Positions 1 through 8,257 of a DNA stretch of 21,039 nt are shown piece by piece. Positions within the stretch are counted from its first letter, which is position 1, and each line of letters starts with the position of its first letter. The notes beneath the pieces were generated by a model that did no database searches, was not told the origin of the DNA, and saw only the letters and a list, made by a program, of their open reading frames with translations. The position numbers and the translations under genes were made by a program. This DNA comes from Gordonia westfalica (GTDB taxonomy: Bacteria > Actinomycetota > Actinomycetes > Mycobacteriales > Mycobacteriaceae): NCBI RefSeq assembly GCF_900105725.1, contig NZ_FNLM01000007.1, forward strand, positions 1 to 21,039, in the 5' to 3' direction.

Positions 1-120
1 AACCTGCGGGCAGTGCGTCCGCGGATTCCTCTGCGGATCGTGCAACCGCGGATTGGCCTACTGAAGGATGACCCGAACGTGCTGCGAAGCGCGATCGAGT
101 ACCTCGGTCGAAAGGCCTAG
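1..120 (+). pseudogene. 3' end of a phage endonuclease VII / HNH-type nuclease, frameshifted
   Basis: This is the end of a gene that begins before the window. Reading from base 2 gives a segment with RGFLCGSCNRGL, and this frame stops at 62-64. Reading from base 55 in the frame of base 1 gives GLLKDDPNVLRSAIEYLGRKA, ending at TAG 118-120. Joined, the two match the C-terminal signature of the recombination endonuclease VII family (zinc-binding CxxCN, then GLG-x-x-KDDP-x-x-LR-x-A-x-x-YL). Adding one G in the GG run at 55-56 restores a continuous frame. Enzymes of this family are treble-clef nucleases; T4 endonuclease VII resolves branched DNA, and many actinophage copies are thought to be mobile HNH genes. 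Whether the break is biological or a sequence error cannot be told here. Only the C-terminal fifth or so is visible. Confidence 0.72.
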
Positions 121-144
121 AAACAGCGCATACATACGGACTCA

Positions 145-182
145 ACGAACACCCCTAAGGCCATGAGCCTCTGGGTGTTCGT
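145..182 (+). terminator. Strong hairpin upstream of the tape-measure gene, terminator-like
   Basis: Bases 145-154 (ACGAACACCC) pair perfectly with 173-182 (GGGTGTTCGT), a 10-bp stem. A second small stem lies inside the loop (AGGC 158-161 with GCCT 167-170). The 3' flank is only moderately T-rich (CATTTCTGG), so it is a weak intrinsic terminator by the usual rules. It sits between the nuclease remnant and the tape-measure ribosome binding site. It may end the nuclease transcript or reduce read-through into the tape-measure gene; the structure is seen, the role is inferred. Confidence 0.6.
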
Positions 183-214
183 CATTTCTGGCGGCAAGCA
201 AAGGGGGTGGCAGC

Positions 215-3200
215 GTGGCCACGGAGCTAGGTGTTGCCTACATTTCCATCGTTCCAGAGACGAGCCGTATCGCTCCTGGCATCCGTAACGCGCTCAATGG
301 TGCTGAACGCGGCGCTGGTGACACTGGGCGTCGCATGGGTCACACGATGTCCACCGCCCTCGGCACGGCGCTGGGGATTGGCGTGTCGAAGGCGGCGGGC
401 GCAGCATCGAAGGTGCTGCAGGATGCCCTGTCGGCAGGCTACAACCGGATCACCACCCTGGAGAAGGCGGACATCCAGTTCCGCAATATGGGGCTGTCGG
501 CCGGTGACACGAAGCGTCAGCTTGCCGATCTGAATGACATCGTCACCGGCACCTCGACTTCGCTGGCTGATGCAGCGGCGGCAGCAGCGATGCTGGGCGG
601 TGCTGGCGTGGCGGCGGGCGACGACATGAACAACGCTGTGAAGGCGTTGGTGAACATCTCTGCGGCCTCTGGCGCCTCGGCGCAGGACATCGGCCTCGTG
701 ATGATGCAGATCAAGGCGTCGGGCAAGTTGATGGGCTCGGAGGCGTTGCAGCTGGCCCAGCGCGGCGTGCCGATCTATGACCTCATTGCGAAGTCGATCG
801 GCAAGACGACTGCCGAGGTCCGCACCCTCGGCGAAGAGGGCAAGATCTCGTTCGACCAGGTCGTCACGGCGATCAACCAGGGCACCGGCAACCTCGCGAA
901 GGAGATGGGCGAGACCCTTCCCGCGAAGCTCGCCAACTTCCGGACCGCGATGGGCCGCCTGTCGGCTGCGGGCATGGAGCCGTTCCTTCTCCGCGCCAAG
1001 GGCGGCGTTGTCGGCCTGACCGAAGCAGTAAACGATCTCACCCCGAAGATGAAGGATTTCGCGCTCGCCGCGGACGCCAAGATCTTCGACCAGTGGGTGC
1101 CGCAGCTCAAGGGTCTGTATGCAACCCTCGAGGGCTCGGGAGCTCTTGATCGAGCGGCCGAAACCTTTACGGCGCTGTGGGATTCACTGATGGAACTCGG
1201 TCCTGCAGCGCGTACGATTGGGGCGGCACTCGCGGAAGCGTCTGCGTCGCTCGGCGTCGGCGGCTGGCAGGTGTTCCTGGCGACGGTCCAGACGGCGTCG
1301 GGGATTCTGCAAGGACTCGCCCCGGTGCTTCAGACTGTCGGCGATCTCATGGAGGCGCATCCGGGTTACGTCACCGCAGCGCTCGCGGCGTGGTTGGCGT
1401 TCCGAACCGTGCCCGCAATCCTGGGGCGCGTCACGACGGCGCTCGGCCCGATGCATACGGGAATCAGTCGTGTCGGAACGGCGTTCGGCGGTGTGCGTCC
1501 GGCAATCGGCAACTTCACCGACGCCTATCGGACCTCGCTTGGCTACATCCGGCAGGCGAACCCGCAGCTCTCGACGGCCGGCGCCCATATCCGCGTCCTT
1601 GGTGCCAACGCGGGAATGGCCGCTTCCGGCGGACTCAGCGCACTACGTGGGGCGGCCGGTGGACTGTCTGCGGCATTGGGCGGCCCTTTGAATATCGCGC
1701 TCATGGCTGGTGCCGCATATCTGATGATGGGCGCGCAGGCTCACGCCGATGCGACGCAGAAGGCGAAGGCTCAGTCGCAGGCGGTGAAGGAGCTTGCGGA
1801 GTCCCAGAGGCTGATGGGTGCCGCTTTCCGTGAGTCCCGCGGTGCCATGAACGATGACACCTGGGCCAAGGCTGCGGAACAGGTTGGGGCGTACCAGAAG
1901 ACGCTGAGCACTGCCGCCGATCAGCACAAGTCGACGTGGGAACAGCTCAAAGAGGTCGGCGGCCTCTTCAAGATGGCATCCGGCTCGAACGAAGTGCTGA
2001 ATGAGAACGCCGAGCGAGCCATGGCGGCTGAAAAGGCGATCCGCGATCTCGGGATGTCCAACGAAGAAGTCGCCCGCTCTCTGTACGGCTCCGACGGACA
2101 GTGGAAGCTGCTTGGTGACCGACTTGCCGCCACTGGCGAGGGCGGCATCATGGCGGCGGGCCAGCTCTCGAAGATCCGTGATGAGTTCATGCGCCAGCGC
2201 GAGGCGGCTGGGCGCGTGGCGCCTGGCGTCTCCGAACTCGGCGAGGCAATGCGCGTCCTGGGCGACAAGACGTCGACCGCGGCGGAGAAGACACGGGCGC
2301 TGAAGTCGGCGCTCGATGCGTTGAACCCCGCCCGCACTGAGGGTGAGGCGATTGCCCGTCACAACGACGTGATGCGTCAGGTTGCTGACTCGACCAAGGA
2401 GGCTATCAACCAGTCTGAGGGGTTCGGTGCGGCGCTCCTGAGTCAGAAGCTGGGCATCGACACGGCAACGAAGAATGGTGCTGCGCTCCGGCAATCGCTG
2501 GTGGACATTGTGGACGCCACAACTGATGCTGCCGCGTCGGGTGCTGATATGACGGAGCGGAATCGTCAGAACCAGGAGGCTCTCGCCCAGTTGGCGCGGC
2601 AGTATGGCCTGACTGGTGAGCAGATCCGTGCCGCTGCAGACAAACTCGGTCTTGATGACGTCGAAGTGACGGTGGCCCTGAAGGGTGCCCCTGAGGCGGT
2701 CCAGCAATTGGCGGCGATCTCCGCCAAGTGGAATGACATGCCGACCCAGAAGACGATGACGATCGACAGTTCGGCGGTTACCAAGGAGACGCAGGGTCTG
2801 CTGGAGCGGCTGGGTGCGACGGTTGAGCGGATTCCGAACACCAATCAGGTGAAGATCACTGCGGATGATGCGGATGCTCGGGCGAAGATTCTGATGGTTA
2901 CGCAGAACATCGCCGTGCTGAATGCGCTGCGGGCGAACCCGAAGGTCGACCTCGACAAGGCTATGTTCGATCTGCGAAATAGTGAGGCCCGGGGAGCGCT
3001 TGAAGGGCTGGATCGTACCGCTGTGTCGCCGGCTGCTGGGCTAGTTATTGACCAGTTGCTGCAGGGCAAAGCCGTGTCGATGGAGCAGCTGAATACCCTC
3101 TCGCAGACCACCGCGAATCCCAAGGTGGATATGGAGATCGCTGCGATTATGCAGAAGCTCGGTCTCATCAACACTGAGCTAGATCGGGCCGCCCGGGAGC

Positions 3201-5593
3201 GTCAGGCATACATCAATGTGCAGACTCGTGGTCTCAACCTCGGCGACACTACCCCGAGTGGCCAGGTGTGGCGCGGTCCCGGTCTGGCGAACAATGCTGA
3301 CGGCTCGGTTCGCCGCTACGCACAGGGCGGTATTCGGGATCTCGAGCAGTATGCGAATGGGAAGTTGCCGAACCAGGCGGTCATCGAGAAGGCGCGCCCG
3401 AACACTCTGGTGCAGTGGGCTGAACCTGAGACTGGTGGTGAGGCGTTCATTCCTCTGGCCCCGGGGAAGCGGTCCAGGTCGACGAGCATTCTCGCGACAG
3501 TCGCGGACATGTTTGGTTACCAGCTCATTCCGGATGGGAATGTGCCGAACAGCCTTTCGGGGTTGCTGGGTGCTATCGCTGGTGGTGGTGTCAAGCGTTT
3601 GGCGCAGGCTGCTGGCGTTGATGGTGTTCGCCGGTTCGCTGACGGCGGCATTCTGCGTCGCCTCGCTGAGGGTGAGGGTGCGTCCGGCCCGCTGACGGGC
3701 TCCCCGTATGTGTGGGGTGGCGTGAACTGGGGCGACTGCTCTGGTGCCATGAGTGCGTTCGCCCGTAAGGCTGCCGGTTTGGACCCGTTCGGTGGGCGTT
3801 TCACCACTGCCACGATGGGTGCGCAGATTCAGCAGATGGGTGGCCAGTTGGGTCGCGGGTCGTCTGGGGATATGCGGTTCGGCTGGTACAACGGCGGCGC
3901 CGGGGGTGGGCATACTGCCGGCACTCTCCCGGATGGGACGAACGTTGAGATGGGCGGCCAGAACGGTGGCGGCATGCTGGGCGGCTCTGTGGGGGCTGAT
4001 GATCCGCAGTTTTCTGAGCATGCGTTCATCAAGGTTGATCCGTCGTGGACTGATCCGGGTTCTGATTCGGGTGGTTGGGTGCAGCGTCCGGATGGGACGT
4101 GGGTGCAGACCGGCCCGGGCGGATACGACGCCACAGGCGGTTCAGGCACCTCGGGCAGTAGCACTGGGGATAAGAGCATTTCGGGCCGCCTCGGTGCCGT
4201 GGCGAACACGTTCGTGTCCGAGCAGATCGCGGACATGCTCAAGGTGTTCTCCATCAACGACACCCCCGGCATCCTGGGCGCCCTCGCTGAATACGAGAAC
4301 TCGCAGCAGCAATCGGGTTCGGGGACGAAGGTGTCGCCGGAGGAGCGTGAGCGGGCGAAGGCCGAGTATGACGCGGCGAAGGACTCCCTCAAGTCCGACT
4401 ATGAGAACGCGAAGCTGACTCGGAAGCAGGACTACGACCGCAAGAAGCAAGATCTCGAGAACCAGTTCACGCTCAAGAAGATCGATCGCGCCACCTACGA
4501 ACGTCAGCTGAACGATCTCAAGCACAAGTTTGAGAACGACGAGCTGGCGAAGAAGCAGGAGTACGACTCCCGTGTGGCGGAGGCCAAGTCGAAGTATGAC
4601 TCTGCGACGGGCAAGACACCGAAGCCGGGTGAGGCGGGGTCTGATCCGTCGGCTGCTCTGGGGTTGAAGCAGAAGTACGAGGACGAGAAGCTCGCACGGA
4701 AGCAGCAGTACGACCAGGAGAAGGCTGCCCGTAAGGAACGGTACGAGGCCGATAAGAAGGCTCTGCAGGCGCAGAAGCTCGACAAGGATCTGAACAAGCG
4801 ACGTTCGGATGAGTTGAAGGCCCAGTACGACTCGGATATGGCGGGGATGAAGGCCCGCTATGAGTCGGCGGAGTTGGCGAAGAAGCAGGAGTTTGAGCGT
4901 TCTGCCCAGTCGGCTCCGTCGGTGGGTGCCCGCCCGGGTGTGACTGATCCGGGGACGGTGAAGCCTCGTCCTGGCGAAGACCTCGGCGGCACGGCTGCTG
5001 GTGGTGCGCCGACGGGGAATGCGATCAAGGACGCGTTCCGGTCCGGTTTGCGTGAGGCGTGGCGTCAGGGTCCTCCGTGGGAGGCCACCGACTGGATCAT
5101 CAACAAAGAGTCCAGCTGGAATCCGACCGCCACAAATCCGTCGTCGGGGGCGTTCGGTCTGCCCCAGTTCTTGGGATCGACGAAGGACCAGTATCTGCCG
5201 GATTCGTCACCCGATCCGCGGGTGCAGGGCGAAGCCTATGACCGATATGTGGGTGACCGTTACGGCGACCCGCTGAAGGCGAAGGATCACCACGTCAACG
5301 CCGGCTGGTACGAGCGGGGTGGTGTCATCCACGAGGGTGCGAACATCATGCTCAACGGGCTGGGGCACAAGGAAACTGCGCTGCCGTTCGATCCGCGGGA
5401 TCTGAAAGCCTCACTCGACCGTGGCGGGGCGGCCCCGGCTGTCCTCGTTGAGAAGCTGGACCAACTCATCTCCGTGATCTCCGCAATGGACGGCGGGACA
5501 ACGAACGTCACCCTGCGAGACGAACGCGCCTACTACGAGCGGGAACGCCGCCAGCAGCGGGCACGGCACAAGGCTATGAGCGGAGGCCGCTAG
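215..5593 (+). CDS. Tape measure protein with NlpC/P60-like and lytic-transglycosylase-like domains
   Basis: This 1792-residue protein sets tail length and occupies the tail tube. The GTG start is chosen because GGGGG (203-207) precedes it at good spacing and the N-terminus (MATELGVAYISIVPE) is typical. Residues about 80-260 match the N-terminal tape-measure domain (QLAQRGVPIYDLIAK, EEGKISFDQV). Hydrophobic stretches near 350-400 and 490-515 fit the membrane-interacting core. Residues about 1155-1260 resemble NlpC/P60-type peptidases, with Cys1175 in GDCSG and His1233 in GHTAG. About 1370-1565 is a highly charged, probably coiled-coil region carrying four copies of an [E/K]-L-[A/T]-[K/R]-K-Q motif. 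About 1620-1700 is a transglycosylase-like domain with candidate catalytic Glu1632 in NKESSWNP, followed by GAFGLPQFL and a late GDP...HH...GWY block. Two muralytic domains suggest local cell-wall opening during DNA entry. Confidence 0.95.
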   Translation: MATELGVAYISIVPETSRIAPGIRNALNGAERGAGDTGRRMGHTMSTALGTALGIGVSKAAGAASKVLQDALSAGYNRITTLEKADIQFRNMGLSAGDTKRQLADLNDIVTGTSTSLADAAAAAAMLGGAGVAAGDDMNNAVKALVNISAASGASAQDIGLVMMQIKASGKLMGSEALQLAQRGVPIYDLIAKSIGKTTAEVRTLGEEGKISFDQVVTAINQGTGNLAKEMGETLPAKLANFRTAMGRLSAAGMEPFLLRAKGGVVGLTEAVNDLTPKMKDFALAADAKIFDQWVPQLKGLYATLEGSGALDRAAETFTALWDSLMELGPAARTIGAALAEASASLGVGGWQVFLATVQTASGILQGLAPVLQTVGDLMEAHPGYVTAALAAWLAFRTVPAILGRVTTALGPMHTGISRVGTAFGGVRPAIGNFTDAYRTSLGYIRQANPQLSTAGAHIRVLGANAGMAASGGLSALRGAAGGLSAALGGPLNIALMAGAAYLMMGAQAHADATQKAKAQSQAVKELAESQRLMGAAFRESRGAMNDDTWAKAAEQVGAYQKTLSTAADQHKSTWEQLKEVGGLFKMASGSNEVLNENAERAMAAEKAIRDLGMSNEEVARSLYGSDGQWKLLGDRLAATGEGGIMAAGQLSKIRDEFMRQREAAGRVAPGVSELGEAMRVLGDKTSTAAEKTRALKSALDALNPARTEGEAIARHNDVMRQVADSTKEAINQSEGFGAALLSQKLGIDTATKNGAALRQSLVDIVDATTDAAASGADMTERNRQNQEALAQLARQYGLTGEQIRAAADKLGLDDVEVTVALKGAPEAVQQLAAISAKWNDMPTQKTMTIDSSAVTKETQGLLERLGATVERIPNTNQVKITADDADARAKILMVTQNIAVLNALRANPKVDLDKAMFDLRNSEARGALEGLDRTAVSPAAGLVIDQLLQGKAVSMEQLNTLSQTTANPKVDMEIAAIMQKLGLINTELDRAARERQAYINVQTRGLNLGDTTPSGQVWRGPGLANNADGSVRRYAQGGIRDLEQYANGKLPNQAVIEKARPNTLVQWAEPETGGEAFIPLAPGKRSRSTSILATVADMFGYQLIPDGNVPNSLSGLLGAIAGGGVKRLAQAAGVDGVRRFADGGILRRLAEGEGASGPLTGSPYVWGGVNWGDCSGAMSAFARKAAGLDPFGGRFTTATMGAQIQQMGGQLGRGSSGDMRFGWYNGGAGGGHTAGTLPDGTNVEMGGQNGGGMLGGSVGADDPQFSEHAFIKVDPSWTDPGSDSGGWVQRPDGTWVQTGPGGYDATGGSGTSGSSTGDKSISGRLGAVANTFVSEQIADMLKVFSINDTPGILGALAEYENSQQQSGSGTKVSPEERERAKAEYDAAKDSLKSDYENAKLTRKQDYDRKKQDLENQFTLKKIDRATYERQLNDLKHKFENDELAKKQEYDSRVAEAKSKYDSATGKTPKPGEAGSDPSAALGLKQKYEDEKLARKQQYDQEKAARKERYEADKKALQAQKLDKDLNKRRSDELKAQYDSDMAGMKARYESAELAKKQEFERSAQSAPSVGARPGVTDPGTVKPRPGEDLGGTAAGGAPTGNAIKDAFRSGLREAWRQGPPWEATDWIINKESSWNPTATNPSSGAFGLPQFLGSTKDQYLPDSSPDPRVQGEAYDRYVGDRYGDPLKAKDHHVNAGWYERGGVIHEGANIMLNGLGHKETALPFDPRDLKASLDRGGAAPAVLVEKLDQLISVISAMDGGTTNVTLRDERAYYERERRQQRARHKAMSGGR

Positions 5594-6520
5594 ATGGGGA
5601 TGCAGATCACCCTTATCGGTACGTCGGGGATGCGGTGGCCTGTCCACGGCATCGAACGGCATGCCGGCCTCACCCTCAGTGAGGGTGGGGTGGAAGGTCT
5701 CATCGATTCTCCCGTGGAAACGCAGTGGGTGGAGGACACGGAGATGGGTGTCGTGTTCGGTGGGGTGCGGTATCTGCCCCGCGACATGACCCTCGGTTTC
5801 TATGTGTCGGATGCGTTGTCGGATGAGACGGAGATCGGGCGTCTTGAGTCTGATTTCCGTATGGATTTCGCAGCCCAGCCGGATGAGTGGGATGCCAACT
5901 TTCAGCACACTCAGGTTGAGGTGGGGTCGGATCTGTCGGGTGAGCGTCGTTTGACGATGCAGCTTCGGGAAGCTCCCGAGTTGAAGACCCAGCGTGACCC
6001 GTACACGCAGCAGTTTTATGACATCACGTATGAGTTGCGGGCGCCGATGCCGTTGTGGGATTCCGGCAAAGAGGTGACGGTGTTTGAGGGTTCGGGGACG
6101 TCGGGGTCGGGGACGATTCTGGTGTCGAATCCGACGGACACTCCGTTGCGGCAGACGTGGGTGTTGACGCGCGGGAAGTGGACGTTGCCTGATCCGTCGT
6201 GGCGTGGCAAGCGGGGGCAGCGCGCCCCGTCAGGTCCGTACGCGGCGCGGACGGTCGCCCTACCCGAGATCACATCGAGCGATCAGGGTGTGCGGATCAC
6301 CCGGGAACGCCGCAAGCTGCATGCGATGACGTTCACCGGCTCCAACTTCCTCGGGCGGATGAACGGGCAGTGGATCATTCACGACATCCCCCCATACACG
6401 CCGCCCACCTTGTTGCCGATCTCCTACACCAACGCCCCTGCGGGTGGTGCCCGGGCTGAGCTGCATCAGCCGCGTCTGTGGACTCGCCCTGTCGGACTTG
6501 AGATGCCGGGACTGTCATGA
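5594..6520 (+). CDS. Distal-tail-like minor tail protein
   Basis: The 308-residue product begins at the ATG directly after the tape-measure stop, with GGAGG at 5582-5586. Its place as first gene after the tape measure, its length, and an N-terminus that opens with short beta strands (MQITLIGTSGMRWPVHG) fit the distal tail (Dit-like) or first minor tail protein of actinobacterial siphophages. That protein links the tail tube to the tip. The C-terminal half (about 160-300) looks like a second beta-rich domain (GSGTILVSNPTDTPLRQTW is typical of a galectin-like insert). The gene ends in ATGA shared with the next start, so the two are probably translationally coupled. Function is inferred from order and general similarity; no catalytic motif is visible. 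Confidence 0.8.
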   Translation: MGMQITLIGTSGMRWPVHGIERHAGLTLSEGGVEGLIDSPVETQWVEDTEMGVVFGGVRYLPRDMTLGFYVSDALSDETEIGRLESDFRMDFAAQPDEWDANFQHTQVEVGSDLSGERRLTMQLREAPELKTQRDPYTQQFYDITYELRAPMPLWDSGKEVTVFEGSGTSGSGTILVSNPTDTPLRQTWVLTRGKWTLPDPSWRGKRGQRAPSGPYAARTVALPEITSSDQGVRITRERRKLHAMTFTGSNFLGRMNGQWIIHDIPPYTPPTLLPISYTNAPAGGARAELHQPRLWTRPVGLEMPGLS

Positions 6521-8223
6521 CTGCACCTGTAATCGACTACGACACCCTGACGCTTCAGGAGAAGTGTGAAGCGATCTGGGAGGTTACGGCGGCGGAGGAA
6601 CGCCGTCTGGCGAAGATGCAACGCACCCAGCCGGGGGTGTTCATTTTCGACGGCCACCAACGGCTACAGCACCTCCTATTGGAGGTTGCTGACCTGGCGG
6701 TGGAGGACAAGGAAAACGACACCGGCTCCATCACCCTGTCGATCCCATTCGAGCATCCGGTGGCGCAGTGGATGAACGACGACATCGGCCGCATCAAGCG
6801 TGGTGAGGGCGAGTTCTTCCACATCGATGTGGAACACAACGGTATCCGTGTCACGGGCCGCTATGACGAGAAGACGGTGAAGAAGGATGGGATGGGGCAG
6901 CGGATGCTGCACGTCACATTCCTCACCGACTACGAAAACCTGAAGTGGATCGACGTCTGGTCGAATCCGTTCCTGCCCGCCATCTTCCAGTTCCCCCGCA
7001 TCTTCCTGTTGGCCGGACCCTCCATCTGGGTGCTGAAAACAGCGCTCCTGCTGCAGCTGTGGCGCATCAACTCGAGTATCTGGCAAATCCCAGACGACCC
7101 CATGAACCCCTCCACCTGGTTGGACGGGTTGGACATGTCGAACTGGGACATCGTCATCAAACCCACCACCTTCCTCCAAGACATGGCCGCCGGCACAACG
7201 TGGTCGCTGTTCATGTCCAGGTGGGGGAAGTGGCATGACCGGGCAGAGATGATCCTGAAGGACGCCGAACTGTCCGTGGTCACCCGCCGCTACCGCAAAG
7301 GCGACCCCGAACCATGGCCAGGAGCTTTCCTCACCGGAATCAAGGACGGAGCCTTGGTCGTCGACATCGTCGACAAATCCGGCCACATGGAAGGCGCAGC
7401 CAACGGCGGCACCATCTTCGACGGCTTCACCCGCACCATCCGCCAACTGATCGGCGACTTCATCGAAGACGCCGAAACCGAGCTGACGGGGGCACCCACC
7501 TGGCCGTCAAAGTTCTACCAAGACATGTTCGGCACCCCCAAAGGCTTCCCGTTCGTCCACTTCCCCGCAGACTCCGGCATCGAAACCGAATTCACCACAA
7601 CACCATCCAAGGGCGTCATCATCAACGCCGGCGGACAATCAGCCCCCGGAGTGAACGAACTCATCAGCGCTGGCATCCAGACGGTCGGCGACCTCGTCAC
7701 ATCCAACCTGAATATCGGCGGCTACGGAATTGGCGCGCAAGGTGGCGCCATCGATGCGGTGTTGAAGCCGTTTTATACGGACACGGTGTTGGCGTGGATT
7801 TCGGTGAAGTTGCCTCATCGGATTGCGCAGTCCGGGTCGTCGCATTACAAGGAGTATCACCTTGACCTGCCGGGGAAGGCGTACACGCTGTCGTCGGTGA
7901 TGGCGATTCGTGCGGGGATTGTGGCGACGGCGCGGAAGAAGAACGCCAAGGTGAAGGTGACGGCGTTGACTCCGTATGTGGTGGGTTGGCCTGGGTATGG
8001 CCACCTCTACAAGGGTGATCGTGGTTCGTTTGAGGTGGCTGGTGATACGCGCCGTGAGATTCATGTTGAGCGGGTGATGTCGGCGAAGTTGGAGTGGTCG
8101 GCGGATCATTTTGCGCAGTGGGAACTCGAGTTTGGTCCGCGTGAGGATGAGGACCCGATGACTCGTTTGATGCGTGAGATTGCTGGTTTGGCGACTGCTG
8201 CGTCGGAGCTCGGCCTGTTCTAA
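6517..8223 (+). CDS. Gp37-like minor tail protein (siphovirus tail-tip / Tal position)
   Basis: The 568-residue product starts at an ATG overlapping the upstream TGA by 3 bases. It resembles the large Gp37-like family named after Rhodococcus phage ReqiPepy6, which follows the Dit-like gene and is a tail-tip component, probably in the place of the Tal/hub protein. Visible blocks are an N-terminal beta region with FIFDGHQRLQHLLLEV and GSITLSIPFEHP, a Trp-rich hydrophobic middle (about 145-190), and a conserved-looking C-terminus (LPHRIAQSGSSHYKEYHLDLPGKAY split over about 430-455, then GHLYKGDRGSFEV). Base use changes sharply near 7736: the coding strand is C-rich before and G-rich after, suggesting a mosaic junction. 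Family assignment is from recall of the family, not from a search. Confidence 0.78.
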   Translation: MTAPVIDYDTLTLQEKCEAIWEVTAAEERRLAKMQRTQPGVFIFDGHQRLQHLLLEVADLAVEDKENDTGSITLSIPFEHPVAQWMNDDIGRIKRGEGEFFHIDVEHNGIRVTGRYDEKTVKKDGMGQRMLHVTFLTDYENLKWIDVWSNPFLPAIFQFPRIFLLAGPSIWVLKTALLLQLWRINSSIWQIPDDPMNPSTWLDGLDMSNWDIVIKPTTFLQDMAAGTTWSLFMSRWGKWHDRAEMILKDAELSVVTRRYRKGDPEPWPGAFLTGIKDGALVVDIVDKSGHMEGAANGGTIFDGFTRTIRQLIGDFIEDAETELTGAPTWPSKFYQDMFGTPKGFPFVHFPADSGIETEFTTTPSKGVIINAGGQSAPGVNELISAGIQTVGDLVTSNLNIGGYGIGAQGGAIDAVLKPFYTDTVLAWISVKLPHRIAQSGSSHYKEYHLDLPGKAYTLSSVMAIRAGIVATARKKNAKVKVTALTPYVVGWPGYGHLYKGDRGSFEVAGDTRREIHVERVMSAKLEWSADHFAQWELEFGPREDEDPMTRLMREIAGLATAASELGLF

Positions 8224-8257
8224 CGGAAACTTTCGGATAGCAGGTTATCCTGTTGGG

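Noticed and set aside
50..64. Programmed -1 frameshift, as in tail-assembly chaperones before tape measures
   Set aside because: There is no slippery heptamer at the switch, and the protein matches an endonuclease VII family rather than a chaperone.
1643..2707. A 354-residue open frame on the - strand within the tape-measure gene
   Set aside because: It mirrors a real high-GC coding gene, has an Arg/Leu-rich, low-sense protein sequence and no sign of its own start signals.
3179..4021. A 280-residue open frame on the - strand opposite the tape-measure peptidase domain
   Set aside because: It lacks any recognisable motif, and the + strand carries the catalytic Cys and His signatures.
8236..8252. 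Small inverted repeat before the nuclease gene as an operator or terminator
   Set aside because: Only 4-5 pairs form, in two competing ways, and no promoter or T-run accompanies it.
8174..8257. N-terminal extension of the zinc-ribbon nuclease to ATG 8174
   Set aside because: It would overlap the Gp37-like gene by 50 bases in another frame, and the extra residues show no family-like features.
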